Source: Streptomyces cinnamoneus (GTDB taxonomy: Bacteria > Actinomycetota > Actinomycetes > Streptomycetales > Streptomycetaceae). From it: DNA of 64,000 nt. The notes below the pieces were generated by a model. That model had not been told where the DNA came from. It was given only the letters and a program-made list of their open reading frames with translations, and did no database searches. The stretch is from positions 2,911,001 through 2,975,000 of the forward strand of contig NZ_PKFQ01000001.1 of NCBI RefSeq assembly GCF_002939475.1, written 5' to 3'. Positions 34,793-43,501 of this stretch are shown one piece after another; position 1 is the stretch's first letter; every line of letters begins with the position of its first letter. The position numbers were made by a program, and so were the translations under genes.

Positions 34793-36298
34793 TCAGTGGG
34801 CCATCACGGGGACGGCCTCCTCGGCGCCCGCGCCGTCACCGGAGGCGACGGCGGCGCCGCCCTGGTGACCGGCGGTGATGAAGGAGACCGCGATGCCCGC
34901 GGCCACGACCAGGATGCCGACGGCCCACCACACGGCGGTGGAGTAGCCGTGCACCAGCGACTGGAAGGTCAGCAGCTTCGGGTCCGCGGCACCGGCCGCG
35001 TGCGACTTCAGGTAGTCGGTGGTGGCGCTGGCGGCGATGGTGTTGAGCAGCGCGGTGCCGATGGCGCCGCCGACCTGCTGCGAGGTGTTGACCATCGCGG
35101 AGGCGACACCGGCGTCCCGGGGCTGGACGCCGTGCGTGGCCAGGCTCATGGCGGGCATGAAGGCCGTACCCATGCCGAGGCCCATCAGCATCAGACCCGG
35201 CAGGACGACCGTGGTGTACGAGGTGTCCAGGTCGATCTGGGTGAGCAGCGTCATGCCGGCGGCCGCGAGCAGGAAGCCCGGGCCCATCAGCCAGCGCGCC
35301 GGGACGCGGGTCATCAGGCGGGCGCCGATCTGCGTGGAACCGGCGATCATGGTGGCGATCATCGGCAGGAACGCGAGACCGGTCTTGACCGGCGAGTAGC
35401 CCCGGACGACCTGGAGGTAGAAGGTCAGGAAGAGGAACAGGCCGAACATGGCGATGGCCGCGAGGCCCAGGGAGACGTAGACGCCACCGCGGTTGCGGTC
35501 GGTGAGCACGCGCAGCGGCAGCAGCGGCGCCTTGACCTTCCGCTCGACCAGCACGAAGGCGAACAGCAGCACCGCCGAGGCGGCGAACATGGCGAGGGTG
35601 CTGCCGGCCGTCCAGCCGGCGGACTCGGCGCGGGTGAAGCCGTAGACGAGCGAGACCAGGCCCAGGGTGGCCAGGACGACACCGGGGATGTCGAGCTTCG
35701 AGGGGTTGCGGCTGCCCTCGGGCTCGTGGATCACGGCGATCGCGCCGGCCGCGGCGACGACGGCGAAGGGGATGTTCACGAAGAACGTCCAGCGCCAGTT
35801 GAGGTACTCGGTGAACAGGCCGCCGAGGATGAGGCCCACACCGCCGCCGGCACCGGCGATGGCGCCGAAGATGCCGAACGCCTTGGCGCGCTCCTTCGCC
35901 TCGGTGAACAGCACGGCGAGCAGCGACAGCGCCGCCGGCGCGAGCAGCGCGCCGAAGACGCCCTGGAGGGCACGGGCGCCCAGCAGCATCCCGGTGTTGA
36001 CCGCGGCGCCGCCGAGGGCGGAGGCGGCGGCGAAGCCGATCAGACCGACGACGAAGGCGCGCTTGCGGCCCCACAGGTCGGAGATGCGGCCACCGAACAG
36101 CAGCAGCCCGCCGAAGGCGAGGGCGTAGGCGGTAATGACCCACTGCTTGTTGCCGTCCGAGATGCCGAGGTCGGTCTGGGCGGAGGGCAGCGCGATGTTC
36201 ACGATGGTCGCGTCGAGCACGACCATCAGCTGGGCCAGGGCGATGAATATCAGCGCTTTCCAGCGCCGGGGATCGGGTGAGGTGGTGAGGTCTGGCAT
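34793..36298 (-). CDS. MFS transporter, DHA2 (EmrB/QacA) family
   Basis: The 501-residue protein has about 14 membrane segments: LAQLMVVLDATIVNIALPS (helix 1), GGRISDLWGRKRAFVVG (motif A) and AGAGGGVGLILGGLF (motif C). It resembles the other DHA2 exporter at 28170-29717 but is clearly a separate member. It lies 137 bases downstream of a TetR gene on the same strand and is probably in its operon. Substrate unknown, likely a toxic organic compound. Confidence 0.92.
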   Translation of the reverse strand: MPDLTTSPDPRRWKALIFIALAQLMVVLDATIVNIALPSAQTDLGISDGNKQWVITAYALAFGGLLLFGGRISDLWGRKRAFVVGLIGFAAASALGGAAVNTGMLLGARALQGVFGALLAPAALSLLAVLFTEAKERAKAFGIFGAIAGAGGGVGLILGGLFTEYLNWRWTFFVNIPFAVVAAAGAIAVIHEPEGSRNPSKLDIPGVVLATLGLVSLVYGFTRAESAGWTAGSTLAMFAASAVLLFAFVLVERKVKAPLLPLRVLTDRNRGGVYVSLGLAAIAMFGLFLFLTFYLQVVRGYSPVKTGLAFLPMIATMIAGSTQIGARLMTRVPARWLMGPGFLLAAAGMTLLTQIDLDTSYTTVVLPGLMLMGLGMGTAFMPAMSLATHGVQPRDAGVASAMVNTSQQVGGAIGTALLNTIAASATTDYLKSHAAGAADPKLLTFQSLVHGYSTAVWWAVGILVVAAGIAVSFITAGHQGGAAVASGDGAGAEEAVPVMAH

Positions 36299-36435
36299 GG
36301 GTGGGCCTACCTAGGGCTTCGAAGCGGTCAGGACGAGCCGACCGCGACGGGCCGGTGGGGCCGCACGATCAGGCTGGGCTGCGCGCTCGTCGTACCAACT
36401 CCCTCGCGGGAGCCGTTCTTGACCGCGCATCAGTA

Positions 36436-37110
36436 CTACGGGTGGGACAAGTCGGTGGTGCGGGAGGCGGCTTGGGCCGCCTTCTGCCGCAGGTCGTCGA
36501 GGGTCACGGGCGTTCCGGGCAGACGCGACCGGGCGGGGGCAGCCAACCCGTCCAGGAACAGCTGGAGGTGCCGGTGCACGAACTGGTCGAAGTCGATGCA
36601 GCCACTGTCCGGCAGGGGCCTGGTGAGTTGGGTGATGGCGACCATCAGGTCACCGATGGCGATGTCGTCCCGCAGCTGTCCGGCGGCGCGGGCGTCGGCC
36701 AGCAGCGCCTCGATGGCCACCTCGGTCCGCTCGCGCGCGACGACGTGGTCGGGGTGGTCACGGTCGACGCCACTGTCCGCGAGCAGCGAGCACAGTGCCC
36801 CGATGCGCTCGTCCGCGGCGGCATGGACGAAACGCCTCAGCGCCTGGAAAGCATCGGATTCCTCGGATCGTGCGGTCTCGGCCTGGTCCGCGATGCGGCC
36901 CATGACAAAGAGGGTGACATGGTGGATCAACTCACGGCGGTCCGCGAAGTGCCGGTACAGCGTGGCATTGCCGACCCCCGCGCGTCGAGCGATTTCATCG
37001 AGCGAGGATTCGACCCCGTGTTCGACGAGCACCTCCCGGGCGGCCGTGACGATCCGCTCGCGGTTGCGCAGCGCGTCGGCGCGAAGGCGGGGCTGCGAGG
37101 CTGTGGCCAC
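36436..37110 (-). CDS. TetR-family transcriptional regulator
   Basis: The 224-residue protein has the TetR helix-turn-helix (RERIVTAAREVLVEHGVESS, then EIARRAGVGNATLYRHFADR) and a helical ligand domain. GTG 37110 is preferred, because AGGAG lies 8 bases upstream; GTG 37119 overlaps that site. Two matching inverted repeats (37163-37185 and 37206-37222) stand upstream and are probable autoregulatory operators for a tetR-MFS operon. Confidence 0.9.
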   Translation of the reverse strand: MATASQPRLRADALRNRERIVTAAREVLVEHGVESSLDEIARRAGVGNATLYRHFADRRELIHHVTLFVMGRIADQAETARSEESDAFQALRRFVHAAADERIGALCSLLADSGVDRDHPDHVVARERTEVAIEALLADARAAGQLRDDIAIGDLMVAITQLTRPLPDSGCIDFDQFVHRHLQLFLDGLAAPARSRLPGTPVTLDDLRQKAAQAASRTTDLSHP

Positions 37111-37162
37111 GACGAACACTCCTGGTCAAAGACGATCATGGACGCGGAAGGACGGAGTCCGG

Positions 37163-37185
37163 AACCGGGGAGAAGTTCCCCGGTT
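37163..37185. promoter_or_regulatory. TetR operator 1
   Basis: Perfect 9-bp arms (AACCGGGGA and TCCCCGGTT) are separated by 5 bases (GAAGT). Confidence 0.65.
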
Positions 37186-37205
37186 ACTCAGGACAACTCT
37201 TCAAA

Positions 37206-37222
37206 CGGGGAGAACGTCCCCG
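37206..37222. promoter_or_regulatory. TetR operator 2
   Basis: Arms CGGGGA and TCCCCG are separated by GAACG. It shares the core CGGGGAGAA with operator 1, and the two centres are 40 bp apart. Confidence 0.6.
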
Positions 37223-37371
37223 GATATTTCACGCCACCTTGTGAGCCGCGCCACACCTCCGAACGGGCGTCCGCGACCCCCGTCCGCCACGTCCGGAGCG
37301 CGGACGTCCGGTTTCCGTCGGAAGGTGATCGACGAGGCGATCACCCGGAGCGCCCGAGACGGAGGTGACCG

Positions 37372-38661
37372 GTGCCGGTGACCGTGACCAGGCCCCTGAC
37401 CGTCGCCGTCGTGGCGGCGACCCTCCTCGCGCTCGCCCCGCCGGCCGCGTCACGGGCCGGGACCGCCCACGCCGCGGCCGCCCGGGCCACGACCACCGGC
37501 CGCCCGTCCGGCCCCTGCGCGCTGCGCACCCGCACGCGCGGCGTCTCCGAGGGCAGCCGCACCCCGCGCGGCTTCGCCCCGTCGAGCGGGACCGTGCGGG
37601 CCGTCACCTTCTTCGTCGACTTCCCCGACGCGCGGGCCCGCCTCAGCCCGCGCCAGCGGTACGCCGAGTTCTTCCCCGCGGTCGCCGACTACTACCGGAC
37701 GAGCTCCTACGGGCGGCTCGACTACCGCTCCACACCCGTCCTGCGCTGGATCCACATGGCGCGCCCGTACCGCTCGTACGGCATCACGCGCGGCACCGCC
37801 TTCGACCCCCACCGCGACGACGGCTACCACGCGATCACCCGGGAGATCCTCGCGGCGACCGGGCGGAGCGTGGACTTCCGGCACTACGACCTCATCAACG
37901 TGCTGGCCGCCCCGAACGCCGGCCCGCCGGCCACCCGGGACGTCCGCTCGGTGACGTTCGCCGGCGCCCCGACGGGCCTGAGGACCCACGACGGAGCGCA
38001 CGTGAAGAACGTGACGTTCATCTGGAGCCGCCAGACGGGCGACAGCCCCTACCGCGTCCTCACCCACGAGAACGCCCACAGCTTCGGCCTTCCCGACCTC
38101 TACTACGCCGCCGGCGGCGGCGGGACGCGGGCACCGGTCGGCCACTGGGACCCCATGGCCGAGGACTGGGGCCCCTCGAACGACTTCCTGGCCTGGCACA
38201 AGTGGAAGCTCGGCTGGCTGGCCCCCGCCCAGGTCCACTGCCTGACCCGGCCCGGCACCCGCACCGTCGTCCTCTCCCCCACCTCGGAGCGCGGCGGCCC
38301 CAAACTGGCCGTCGTCCCCCTCTCCCGCACCCACGCCCTCACCCTGGAGGCCCGCGCCCCCGGCCGCCTGGACCACGCGGTCTGCCGGCCAGGCGTCCTG
38401 ATCACGACGGTGGCCACCCACCTGCCGTCGGGCGCGGGCCCCGTGCGCGCCGCCGACGCCACCCCCGGCAGCCCGGGCTGCTACACCCACGACCCCAACG
38501 TCAGCGCCCCCCTGTCCGACGCCCCCTACCGCGCCGGCCAGCACTACCGGGTGGCGGGAGTGACGGTCACCGTGCTGGGCCAGGACGCCCGGGGGAACTG
38601 GCACGTGACCGTCACCCGCCGCGCGGCCGGCGCGCCGGGGTTGTCCCACCTGCCGGCGTAG
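37372..38661 (+). CDS. secreted M6-like (immune inhibitor A-type) metalloprotease
   Basis: The 429-residue protein starts at GTG 37372 (GGAGG upstream) with a Sec signal peptide (VTRPLTVAVVAATLLALAPPAA, cut near the ASRAG/AHAAA region). The zinc site is HENAHSFGLPD: His232, Glu233, His236 and Asp242 of the HExxHxxGxxD type. Further M6 features are FFVDFPDARA and PMAEDWGPSNDFLAWHKWKLGWL. It is probably an extracellular peptidase. It lacks the long C-terminal domains of full-length immune inhibitor A. The upstream TetR gene is divergent; the operators could also affect this gene. Confidence 0.9.
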   Translation: MPVTVTRPLTVAVVAATLLALAPPAASRAGTAHAAAARATTTGRPSGPCALRTRTRGVSEGSRTPRGFAPSSGTVRAVTFFVDFPDARARLSPRQRYAEFFPAVADYYRTSSYGRLDYRSTPVLRWIHMARPYRSYGITRGTAFDPHRDDGYHAITREILAATGRSVDFRHYDLINVLAAPNAGPPATRDVRSVTFAGAPTGLRTHDGAHVKNVTFIWSRQTGDSPYRVLTHENAHSFGLPDLYYAAGGGGTRAPVGHWDPMAEDWGPSNDFLAWHKWKLGWLAPAQVHCLTRPGTRTVVLSPTSERGGPKLAVVPLSRTHALTLEARAPGRLDHAVCRPGVLITTVATHLPSGAGPVRAADATPGSPGCYTHDPNVSAPLSDAPYRAGQHYRVAGVTVTVLGQDARGNWHVTVTRRAAGAPGLSHLPA

Positions 38662-38902
38662 GGCGGACGGGGGCGCCGAATCCCTCTTCCTGGGCGGTGA
38701 CTTCCCGCCCGGGCGCCGGGACGGGACCTCACGGAGGGGGAGCGCTTCCCCCCGGCGCCCGCCGGCCCGGAGCCGAGCACCCCCCAGCGCCCGCGCCCCG
38801 CCATCCGCTAACCTGTCCTCGACCGCTCTCTACGGCGGTCGAGGAGCCCGCCGGTCCCGACGAAGATCCACCAAGGTCTTCAGCGGGGAAGCAGCGAGCC
38901 CC

Positions 38903-38975
38903 GCCTCCGTAGCTCAGGGGATAGAGCACCGCTCTCCTAAAGCGGGTGTCGGCAGTTCGAATCTGCCCGGGGGCA
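38903..38975 (+). tRNA. tRNA-Arg (anticodon CCT)
   Basis: The 73-base sequence folds as a cloverleaf. The acceptor GCCTCCG pairs with CGGGGGC, the anticodon arm CCGCT-CTCCTAA-AGCGG gives anticodon CCT, and the T arm is GGCAGTTCGAATCTGCC. The discriminator is A and CCA is not encoded. Confidence 0.93.
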
Positions 38976-38996
38976 CAACGCCTGACCAGGCACGAC

Positions 38997-39040
38997 GCGC
39001 GAAGGGCCCTGAGGACGGAAGTCCGCGGGGCCCTTCGCGC
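38997..39040. terminator. terminator after tRNA-Arg
   Basis: Perfect 13-bp arms (GCGCGAAGGGCCC and complement) enclose an 18-nt loop with its own GGAC/GTCC pairing. It lies between the tRNA and the convergent acyltransferase gene. Confidence 0.8.
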
Positions 39041-39104
39041 TTCCACGCGGCGACGGGGCGGGCCCCGCCCCGCTCAGCCCGCCTTCACCTCTTCGAACGG
39101 CCCC

Positions 39105-39908
39105 TCATGCGGCCCGTGTCGCCTGACGGGAGCGGGGGCGCACAGCCCTGACGTGGACCGGGCGGCCGGTGCGGCCGCCGTGGTCGCCCCGGTCGCCGCC
39201 GGTGCCGGTGCGGCCGGTGTTCGGGGGCACCGCCTGCGACGCCGCCCTCGCCTCCGTCGCGTACGTGTCGACGTACTCCTGCTCCGAGAGCTTCAGAATC
39301 GCGTACATGATCTCGTCCGTGACGGCCCTGAGCACCGCCCGGTGGTCCTCCATGCCCGCGTAGCGGGAGAAGTCCAGCGGCTCCCCGAACCGGATCGTGA
39401 TCGGGACCAGGCGCGGCAGCCGCCGGCCCGTGGGCTGGGCCTCGAACGTGCCGATCATCGCGCAGGGGATCACGGGGGCGCCCGAGCGCAGCGCCATCTC
39501 CGCCACGCCGACCTTGCCCTTGTACAGCCGGCCGTCGTGCGAGCGCGTCCCCTCCGGGTAGATGCCGAGCAGGTCGCCGCGCTCCAGCACCCCGAGGGCG
39601 GTGTCGACGGCCGCCTGCGCCGCCTGCCGGCCCGAGCGGTCCACCGGTATCCCGCCGATGCCCCGGAAGAACGCCGCGACGAGCCTGCCCTTGAGACCGC
39701 GCCCGGTGAAGTACTCCATCTTCGCCAGGAACGTGATCCGGCGTTTGACCATGACCGGCATCATGAAGTGGTCGGAGAACGACAGGTGGTTCCCCGCGAT
39801 GATCGCCGCACCGCTGCCCGGCAGGTGCTCCGCCCCCTCGACTCGCGGCCGGAACAGCCACTTCAACAGCGGTACCAACACCACGGACTTGAAGAGGAAA
39901 TAGAACAT
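39105..39908 (-). CDS. lysophospholipid acyltransferase (PlsC-type)
   Basis: The 267-residue protein has the acyltransferase motifs: NHLSFSD (motif I, H-x4-D), FRGIGGIPVDRSG (motif II region), IYPEGTRSHDG (motif III) and GAPVIPCAMIGTF (motif IV). An N-terminal hydrophobic stretch (FKSVVLVPLLKWLF) anchors it at the membrane, and the last 50 residues are Gly/Arg/Thr-rich. The family uses acyl-CoA to acylate 1-acylglycerol-3-phosphate in phospholipid synthesis. Confidence 0.9.
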   Translation of the reverse strand: MFYFLFKSVVLVPLLKWLFRPRVEGAEHLPGSGAAIIAGNHLSFSDHFMMPVMVKRRITFLAKMEYFTGRGLKGRLVAAFFRGIGGIPVDRSGRQAAQAAVDTALGVLERGDLLGIYPEGTRSHDGRLYKGKVGVAEMALRSGAPVIPCAMIGTFEAQPTGRRLPRLVPITIRFGEPLDFSRYAGMEDHRAVLRAVTDEIMYAILKLSEQEYVDTYATEARAASQAVPPNTGRTGTGGDRGDHGGRTGRPVHVRAVRPRSRQATRAA

Positions 39909-39937
39909 CCAGTGAGCCCCTTGACCCGAGTGACCCC

Positions 39938-39965
39938 CCGCGCCGACGCACGGTAGTCGGCGCGG
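39938..39965. terminator. hairpin between lectin and acyltransferase genes
   Basis: A perfect 10-bp stem (CCGCGCCGAC and GTCGGCGCGG) with an 8-nt loop lies between the stop of the lectin gene and the start of the acyltransferase gene, on the same strand. Confidence 0.55.
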
Positions 39966-40075
39966 AGGATCAACGGGAGAGCGTCAATTGAGCCACTTGC
40001 GGTGAGCCGGAGCCGGGGAGCCGCTCACGGTGCGCCGGCCCCCGGTGGCCCGACGGCCCGGAGCCCCGCTGGCCG

Positions 40076-40633
40076 TCAGAAGTTCCAGTAGTGGTCGGCC
40101 CACGTGCCGCAGGGCCACTGGATGACCTTCTCGCCCTGCGTGGTGCTCGCGCCGGGGACGGCGAGGCACTGCTTGCTGTTCCAGTTCACGAGCCGCTTGC
40201 CCTTGTCCGTGTACTCGATGCCCCAGTAGTGGTCGGCCCACTTGTCGCACGGCCACTGGATGACCTGGGTGCCGGCGGTGGTGCTGGCGCCCGGGACCGC
40301 CAGGCACTGCTGGCTGTTGAGGTTGCGGATGTGGTAGTAGCTCATGCCGCCGCTGGAGAAGGCGTACTCGAACTGCCAGTAGTGGTCACGCCAGCCGCCG
40401 CAGCCCCACTGGATGAGCCCGACGCCGTTCTGCGTGCTGGCGCCCGGCACCGCGAGGCAGTGGGCGCTGTTGGCGTTGCGGATCCAGCCGTAGCTGTCGG
40501 CCCCGTTCTGCGCGCGTCTGTCCTGCTTCGCGCCGTCCTGCGGGGTGGTGGCGGAGGCCGAGGTCACGCCCGAGGTGAGGAGCAGCGCCGCGGCGGCCGC
40601 CAGGATTCCGGGCAGACGGAAGTGCGACTTCAT
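40076..40633 (-). CDS. secreted ricin-type beta-trefoil lectin protein
   Basis: The 185-residue protein starts at ATG 40633 (AAAGGGG) with a Sec signal peptide (GILAAAAALLLTSGVTSASA). The mature part is almost only three repeats of about 45-50 residues, each with the pattern CLAVPGAST-x3-G-x2-(V/L)IQW-x-C-x2-W-x-DHYW. The QxW-type element of ricin lectins is IQW. A three-repeat beta-trefoil would bind carbohydrate. No catalytic domain is attached. It lies downstream of the biosynthetic operon and is separated from it by a terminator. Confidence 0.85.
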   Translation of the reverse strand: MKSHFRLPGILAAAAALLLTSGVTSASATTPQDGAKQDRRAQNGADSYGWIRNANSAHCLAVPGASTQNGVGLIQWGCGGWRDHYWQFEYAFSSGGMSYYHIRNLNSQQCLAVPGASTTAGTQVIQWPCDKWADHYWGIEYTDKGKRLVNWNSKQCLAVPGASTTQGEKVIQWPCGTWADHYWNF

Positions 40634-40778
40634 GTGTCCCCTTTGTCTTCGTCGATGAACGGAATGCACATGGACGGAAGTACGTGGACCAGGAGCCGTA
40701 CGAACCGGCGCCCCGAGGACCGGGGCGCGAGCCAGGCGCAGGCTACCGGCGGGGCGCGGCGAACGGCAGACGCGCGGC

Positions 40779-40825
40779 GCCCGGCCGGGCAGGTTGGCGC
40801 GAAGGCGCCGCCTGCCGGGCCGGGC
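40779..40825. terminator. terminator of the biosynthetic operon
   Basis: Arms of 15 bases (GCCCGGCCGGGCAGG and a complement with one mismatch) enclose a loop that has its own GGCGC pairing. It lies 22 bases after the cupin stop. Confidence 0.75.
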
Positions 40826-40846
40826 GCACCCGGAGCGCGGGCCCCC

Positions 40847-41221
40847 TCAGGCCCACTCCGCCTCGCGCCGCAGTTCGCTGTCCTCCACCTCGCCCGTGTT
40901 CAGGGCGCCCTCCGGGTCGAGCAGGACGACGTCGCAGCCCTCGGGGGTCACCGGGCGGTGTTCGACGCCCCGGGGGACGACGAACATCTCGCCGGGGCCC
41001 AGGCGCACGCTCTCGCGGTCGCGCAGCTCTATCGTCAGCTCGCCGCGCAGGACGAGGAACATCTCGTCGCCCTCGGCGTGGCTGTGCCAGACGAACTCGC
41101 CCTTGAACTTGGAGACCTTCAGTTCGAGGCCGTTGACCTCCATGACGGTCCTGGGCGACCAGTGGTCCTCGATGCCGGCGAGCTTCTCCGACAGGTTGAC
41201 CGGGGTGTCGGGACGGGCCAT
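40847..41221 (-). CDS. small cupin-domain protein
   Basis: The 124-residue protein is a single cupin barrel. Metal ligands of motif 1 are visible (VWHSHAEGDEMFLVLRGEL, i.e. HxH-x-(D/E)-x-E type) and motif 2 has GEMFVVPRGVEHRPV. Such small cupins act as isomerases, dioxygenases or binding proteins. As the last gene of the leftward biosynthetic operon it could tailor or protect the product. Its own reaction cannot be predicted. It starts 87 bases after the thioesterase. Confidence 0.85.
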   Translation of the reverse strand: MARPDTPVNLSEKLAGIEDHWSPRTVMEVNGLELKVSKFKGEFVWHSHAEGDEMFLVLRGELTIELRDRESVRLGPGEMFVVPRGVEHRPVTPEGCDVVLLDPEGALNTGEVEDSELRREAEWA

Positions 41222-41308
41222 GACGTTCGTTTCTCCTCAGGTCCTCGGGTGCGCGGGTCAGGCGGGTGCTCGGGGCACGGGGGTGACCGGGCCAGGCGGG
41301 TGACCGGG

Positions 41309-42067
41309 TCAGCGGGCGACAACGGTCGCCAGGTGCTTGGACACCACACCCACCACATCCGCCTCATTGATACGCAGGAAGTGATGCCCGCCCGGGTAGA
41401 CCCGAACCTCGCAGTCGGCGGTGGTCAGCTCCTGCCAGAGGCTGAGGTCCGCCGTGGGGCAGGTGTGGTCGCTGTCGCCGCCGCAGGCCGTGACGGGTGC
41501 CTGGATGCGGGGCAGCGACTCCCGGTCGGGCCGGTAGGCGTCCAGCAGGCGCAGATCGGCCCGGAGCGGCGGGAGGATCAGCGGCAGCAGCTGGACGTGG
41601 TCGTAGACCTCCGCGTCGGGGCCGCCCAGCGCCCGCATGGAGGCGACCAGCTCCTCGTCCGGCAACAGGTGGCGCTTCTCCCCGTGCACGTGGTGGGGGG
41701 CCGTCCTGGCGGAGACGAAGACGCGGGTGACCACGACCGCGTGGTCCCGCTCCAGCCGCCGCGCCACCTCGTAGGCCAGGCCCGAGCCCATGCTGTGGCC
41801 GAAGAACGTCAGCGGCAGGTCGAGGTGGGGGGCGAGTTCCTCCGCCACCCGGTCGGCCGTCTCCGCCATGTCCTCGATGCACGGCTCGGCCATGCGTTCC
41901 TGGCGGCCGGGGTACTGCACGACGAGCGTCTCGACTCCCGGCGGCAGCCGGGCCGGCCAGCCCTGGAAGGTGGCGGCCGTCCCGCCGGCGTGGGGGAAGC
42001 ACACCAGCCGGGCGAGGGCGTCGGGGCCCTGTGCGGGGTGGCGCCGGAGCCACGGTTTCGATCCCAT
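41309..42067 (-). CDS. type II thioesterase (GrsT-like)
   Basis: The 252-residue protein is an alpha/beta hydrolase of the TEII class. RLVCFPHAGGTAATFQGW is the usual start, Ser92 lies in GHSMGSG, Asp near CGGDSDHTC and His in GGHHFLRINE complete the triad. In NRPS systems TEIIs remove wrongly loaded acyl groups; with stand-alone A, PCP and iron-oxygenase proteins they release the finished amino acid, as described for CytC4 and similar proteins. It lies 31 bases after the aminotransferase. Confidence 0.92.
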   Translation of the reverse strand: MGSKPWLRRHPAQGPDALARLVCFPHAGGTAATFQGWPARLPPGVETLVVQYPGRQERMAEPCIEDMAETADRVAEELAPHLDLPLTFFGHSMGSGLAYEVARRLERDHAVVVTRVFVSARTAPHHVHGEKRHLLPDEELVASMRALGGPDAEVYDHVQLLPLILPPLRADLRLLDAYRPDRESLPRIQAPVTACGGDSDHTCPTADLSLWQELTTADCEVRVYPGGHHFLRINEADVVGVVSKHLATVVAR

Positions 42068-42098
42068 GGTGGGGGTTTCCTTTCGTCAGCCGCCGTCG

Positions 42099-43385
42099 CT
42101 AGGAGGCCGCGCGCCGCTGTTCCGTCAGGGTCGCGCCGAGCCGTGCGACGCCCGTCGCGATGACGTCCTCCGGGCCGCTGAGGCTGAGCCGGACGCAGCG
42201 GGTGCCGTGGTCCGCGAGGAAGGGCGTGGTGAGCGGGCCCACGAAGAAGTGGCGGCCCGGCACGATGAAGACGTTCTTGCTCTTGAGGGCGCGGTAGGCC
42301 ACGAGGTCGTCGAACCAGTCGTGGTCGATCCACAGCCAGCAGAACATGCCGCCGTCGCTGCGGTGCAGCCGCCAGTCGACGGACTCCGGCAGGTGCTCGC
42401 GCAGCAGCTCTTCGGCGAGGCGCCGCTTGGCCCGGTAGTAGGGCTTGATCACCTTGGCGGTCAGGACGTCGATGCCGCCGCTGTCCAGCGCGCGGGCCGC
42501 GGCGTTCTGCATGAGCTGCGGGGCGTGCAGGGCGGCGTTGGCGGTGAAGGACACCATGGCGTCGATCGCGTCGGCGGGGCCGATGGCGAAGCCGATGCGC
42601 TCGCCGGGCATCCCCGCCTTGGAGAAGGTGAAGCAGTTGACGACGTTGGGGTGCAGCACCGGCGTGAGCGGGGTGTCCACGACACCGGGGAACGGCTGCC
42701 CGTAGGCGTGGTCGACGATGAGCGGGATGTCGCGCTCGGCGGCGATCGCGACGAGCCCGTCCAGCTCGGCGGCGTCGAGGCTGCGGCCTGTGGGGTTGCT
42801 CGGGCTCGACAGCAGCATCGCGCCGCCCGTCGCCGTCGCCCGGCGCACCGCCGCGAGGTCCACGCCGTAGCGGAACTGCCGGCCGTCGCCCACGGTCCCG
42901 TCCTCCACGGTCACCACGGGCTCCACGCCGACGATGCCGCGCTCGGCGATGCTCAGGCCCTGGTAGCCGGTGTAGTCGGGCACGCAGGGCAGCACCAGCT
43001 TCCGTTCCCCCCGGTCCGTCGGCCCGGTGTAGGCGTTGACGGCCATGAAGGCGAGCATCTGGCTGCCGGGGCCGACGAGGACGTTCTCGGGGCCGATCCC
43101 CCACCCGTACGCGGCGTTGAAGTAGCGGACGATGGCGCCGACGAGCGCGTTCGTGCCGCGCGAGGGGCCGTACTGGCCGCCGGCGCCGAAGAAGTCGTCC
43201 CGCACGCTCTCCTCGGCGAGGCGCCGCCAGGTGTCGACGACCTCGGGGATCATCGCCGGGTTGCCGGGGCTGAGGTTGAACCACGGGCCGTCCGACGGCT
43301 CGCCGACCGCGGCGGCGATGTCGTCCATGATGCTGCGGATGCCGGACAGGCGGGACATGCTCGTCCCCCAGGTGGAAAGCTGCAT
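42099..43385 (-). CDS. PLP aminotransferase, valine-pyruvate transaminase (AvtA)-like
   Basis: The 428-residue protein is a fold-type I aminotransferase. LVGPGSQMLAFMAVN binds the cofactor phosphate, LLSSPSNPTGRSL and the helix DIPLIVDHAYGQ supply Asn and Asp contacts, and Lys256 (CFTFSKAGMPGERIG) forms the Schiff base. The start MSRLSGIRSIMDDI and the GAGGQYGPSRG segment are AvtA-like, so branched or linear aliphatic 2-oxo acids are likely substrates. With the leuA in the same operon it could make a chain-extended amino acid. ATG 43385 or 43355 may be the start. Confidence 0.88.
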   Translation of the reverse strand: MQLSTWGTSMSRLSGIRSIMDDIAAAVGEPSDGPWFNLSPGNPAMIPEVVDTWRRLAEESVRDDFFGAGGQYGPSRGTNALVGAIVRYFNAAYGWGIGPENVLVGPGSQMLAFMAVNAYTGPTDRGERKLVLPCVPDYTGYQGLSIAERGIVGVEPVVTVEDGTVGDGRQFRYGVDLAAVRRATATGGAMLLSSPSNPTGRSLDAAELDGLVAIAAERDIPLIVDHAYGQPFPGVVDTPLTPVLHPNVVNCFTFSKAGMPGERIGFAIGPADAIDAMVSFTANAALHAPQLMQNAAARALDSGGIDVLTAKVIKPYYRAKRRLAEELLREHLPESVDWRLHRSDGGMFCWLWIDHDWFDDLVAYRALKSKNVFIVPGRHFFVGPLTTPFLADHGTRCVRLSLSGPEDVIATGVARLGATLTEQRRAAS

Positions 43386-43443
43386 GGGCGGATTTCCCCG
43401 ATCTCGGTGGGAGGGTCGCGGGCGGGACGTGCGGCGGGCGGGG

Positions 43444-43486
43444 CCCGTGGCGCCGGGCGACGGCTCGCGTCGTCCGGCGCCACGGG
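43444..43486 (-). terminator. strong hairpin inside the operon (after PCP)
   Basis: A 17-bp stem with one G-U (CCCGTGGCGCCGGGCGA and partner) and a 9-nt loop lies between the carrier protein stop and the aminotransferase start. It could cut transcription of the last three genes. Confidence 0.65.
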
Positions 43487-43501
43487 ATCTCCCGGAGATC
43501 G

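Noticed and set aside
38903-38975. tRNA-Arg as integration site of a mobile element
   Set aside because: No integrase and no repeat of the tRNA 3' end were seen nearby. The flanking genes look like core genes.
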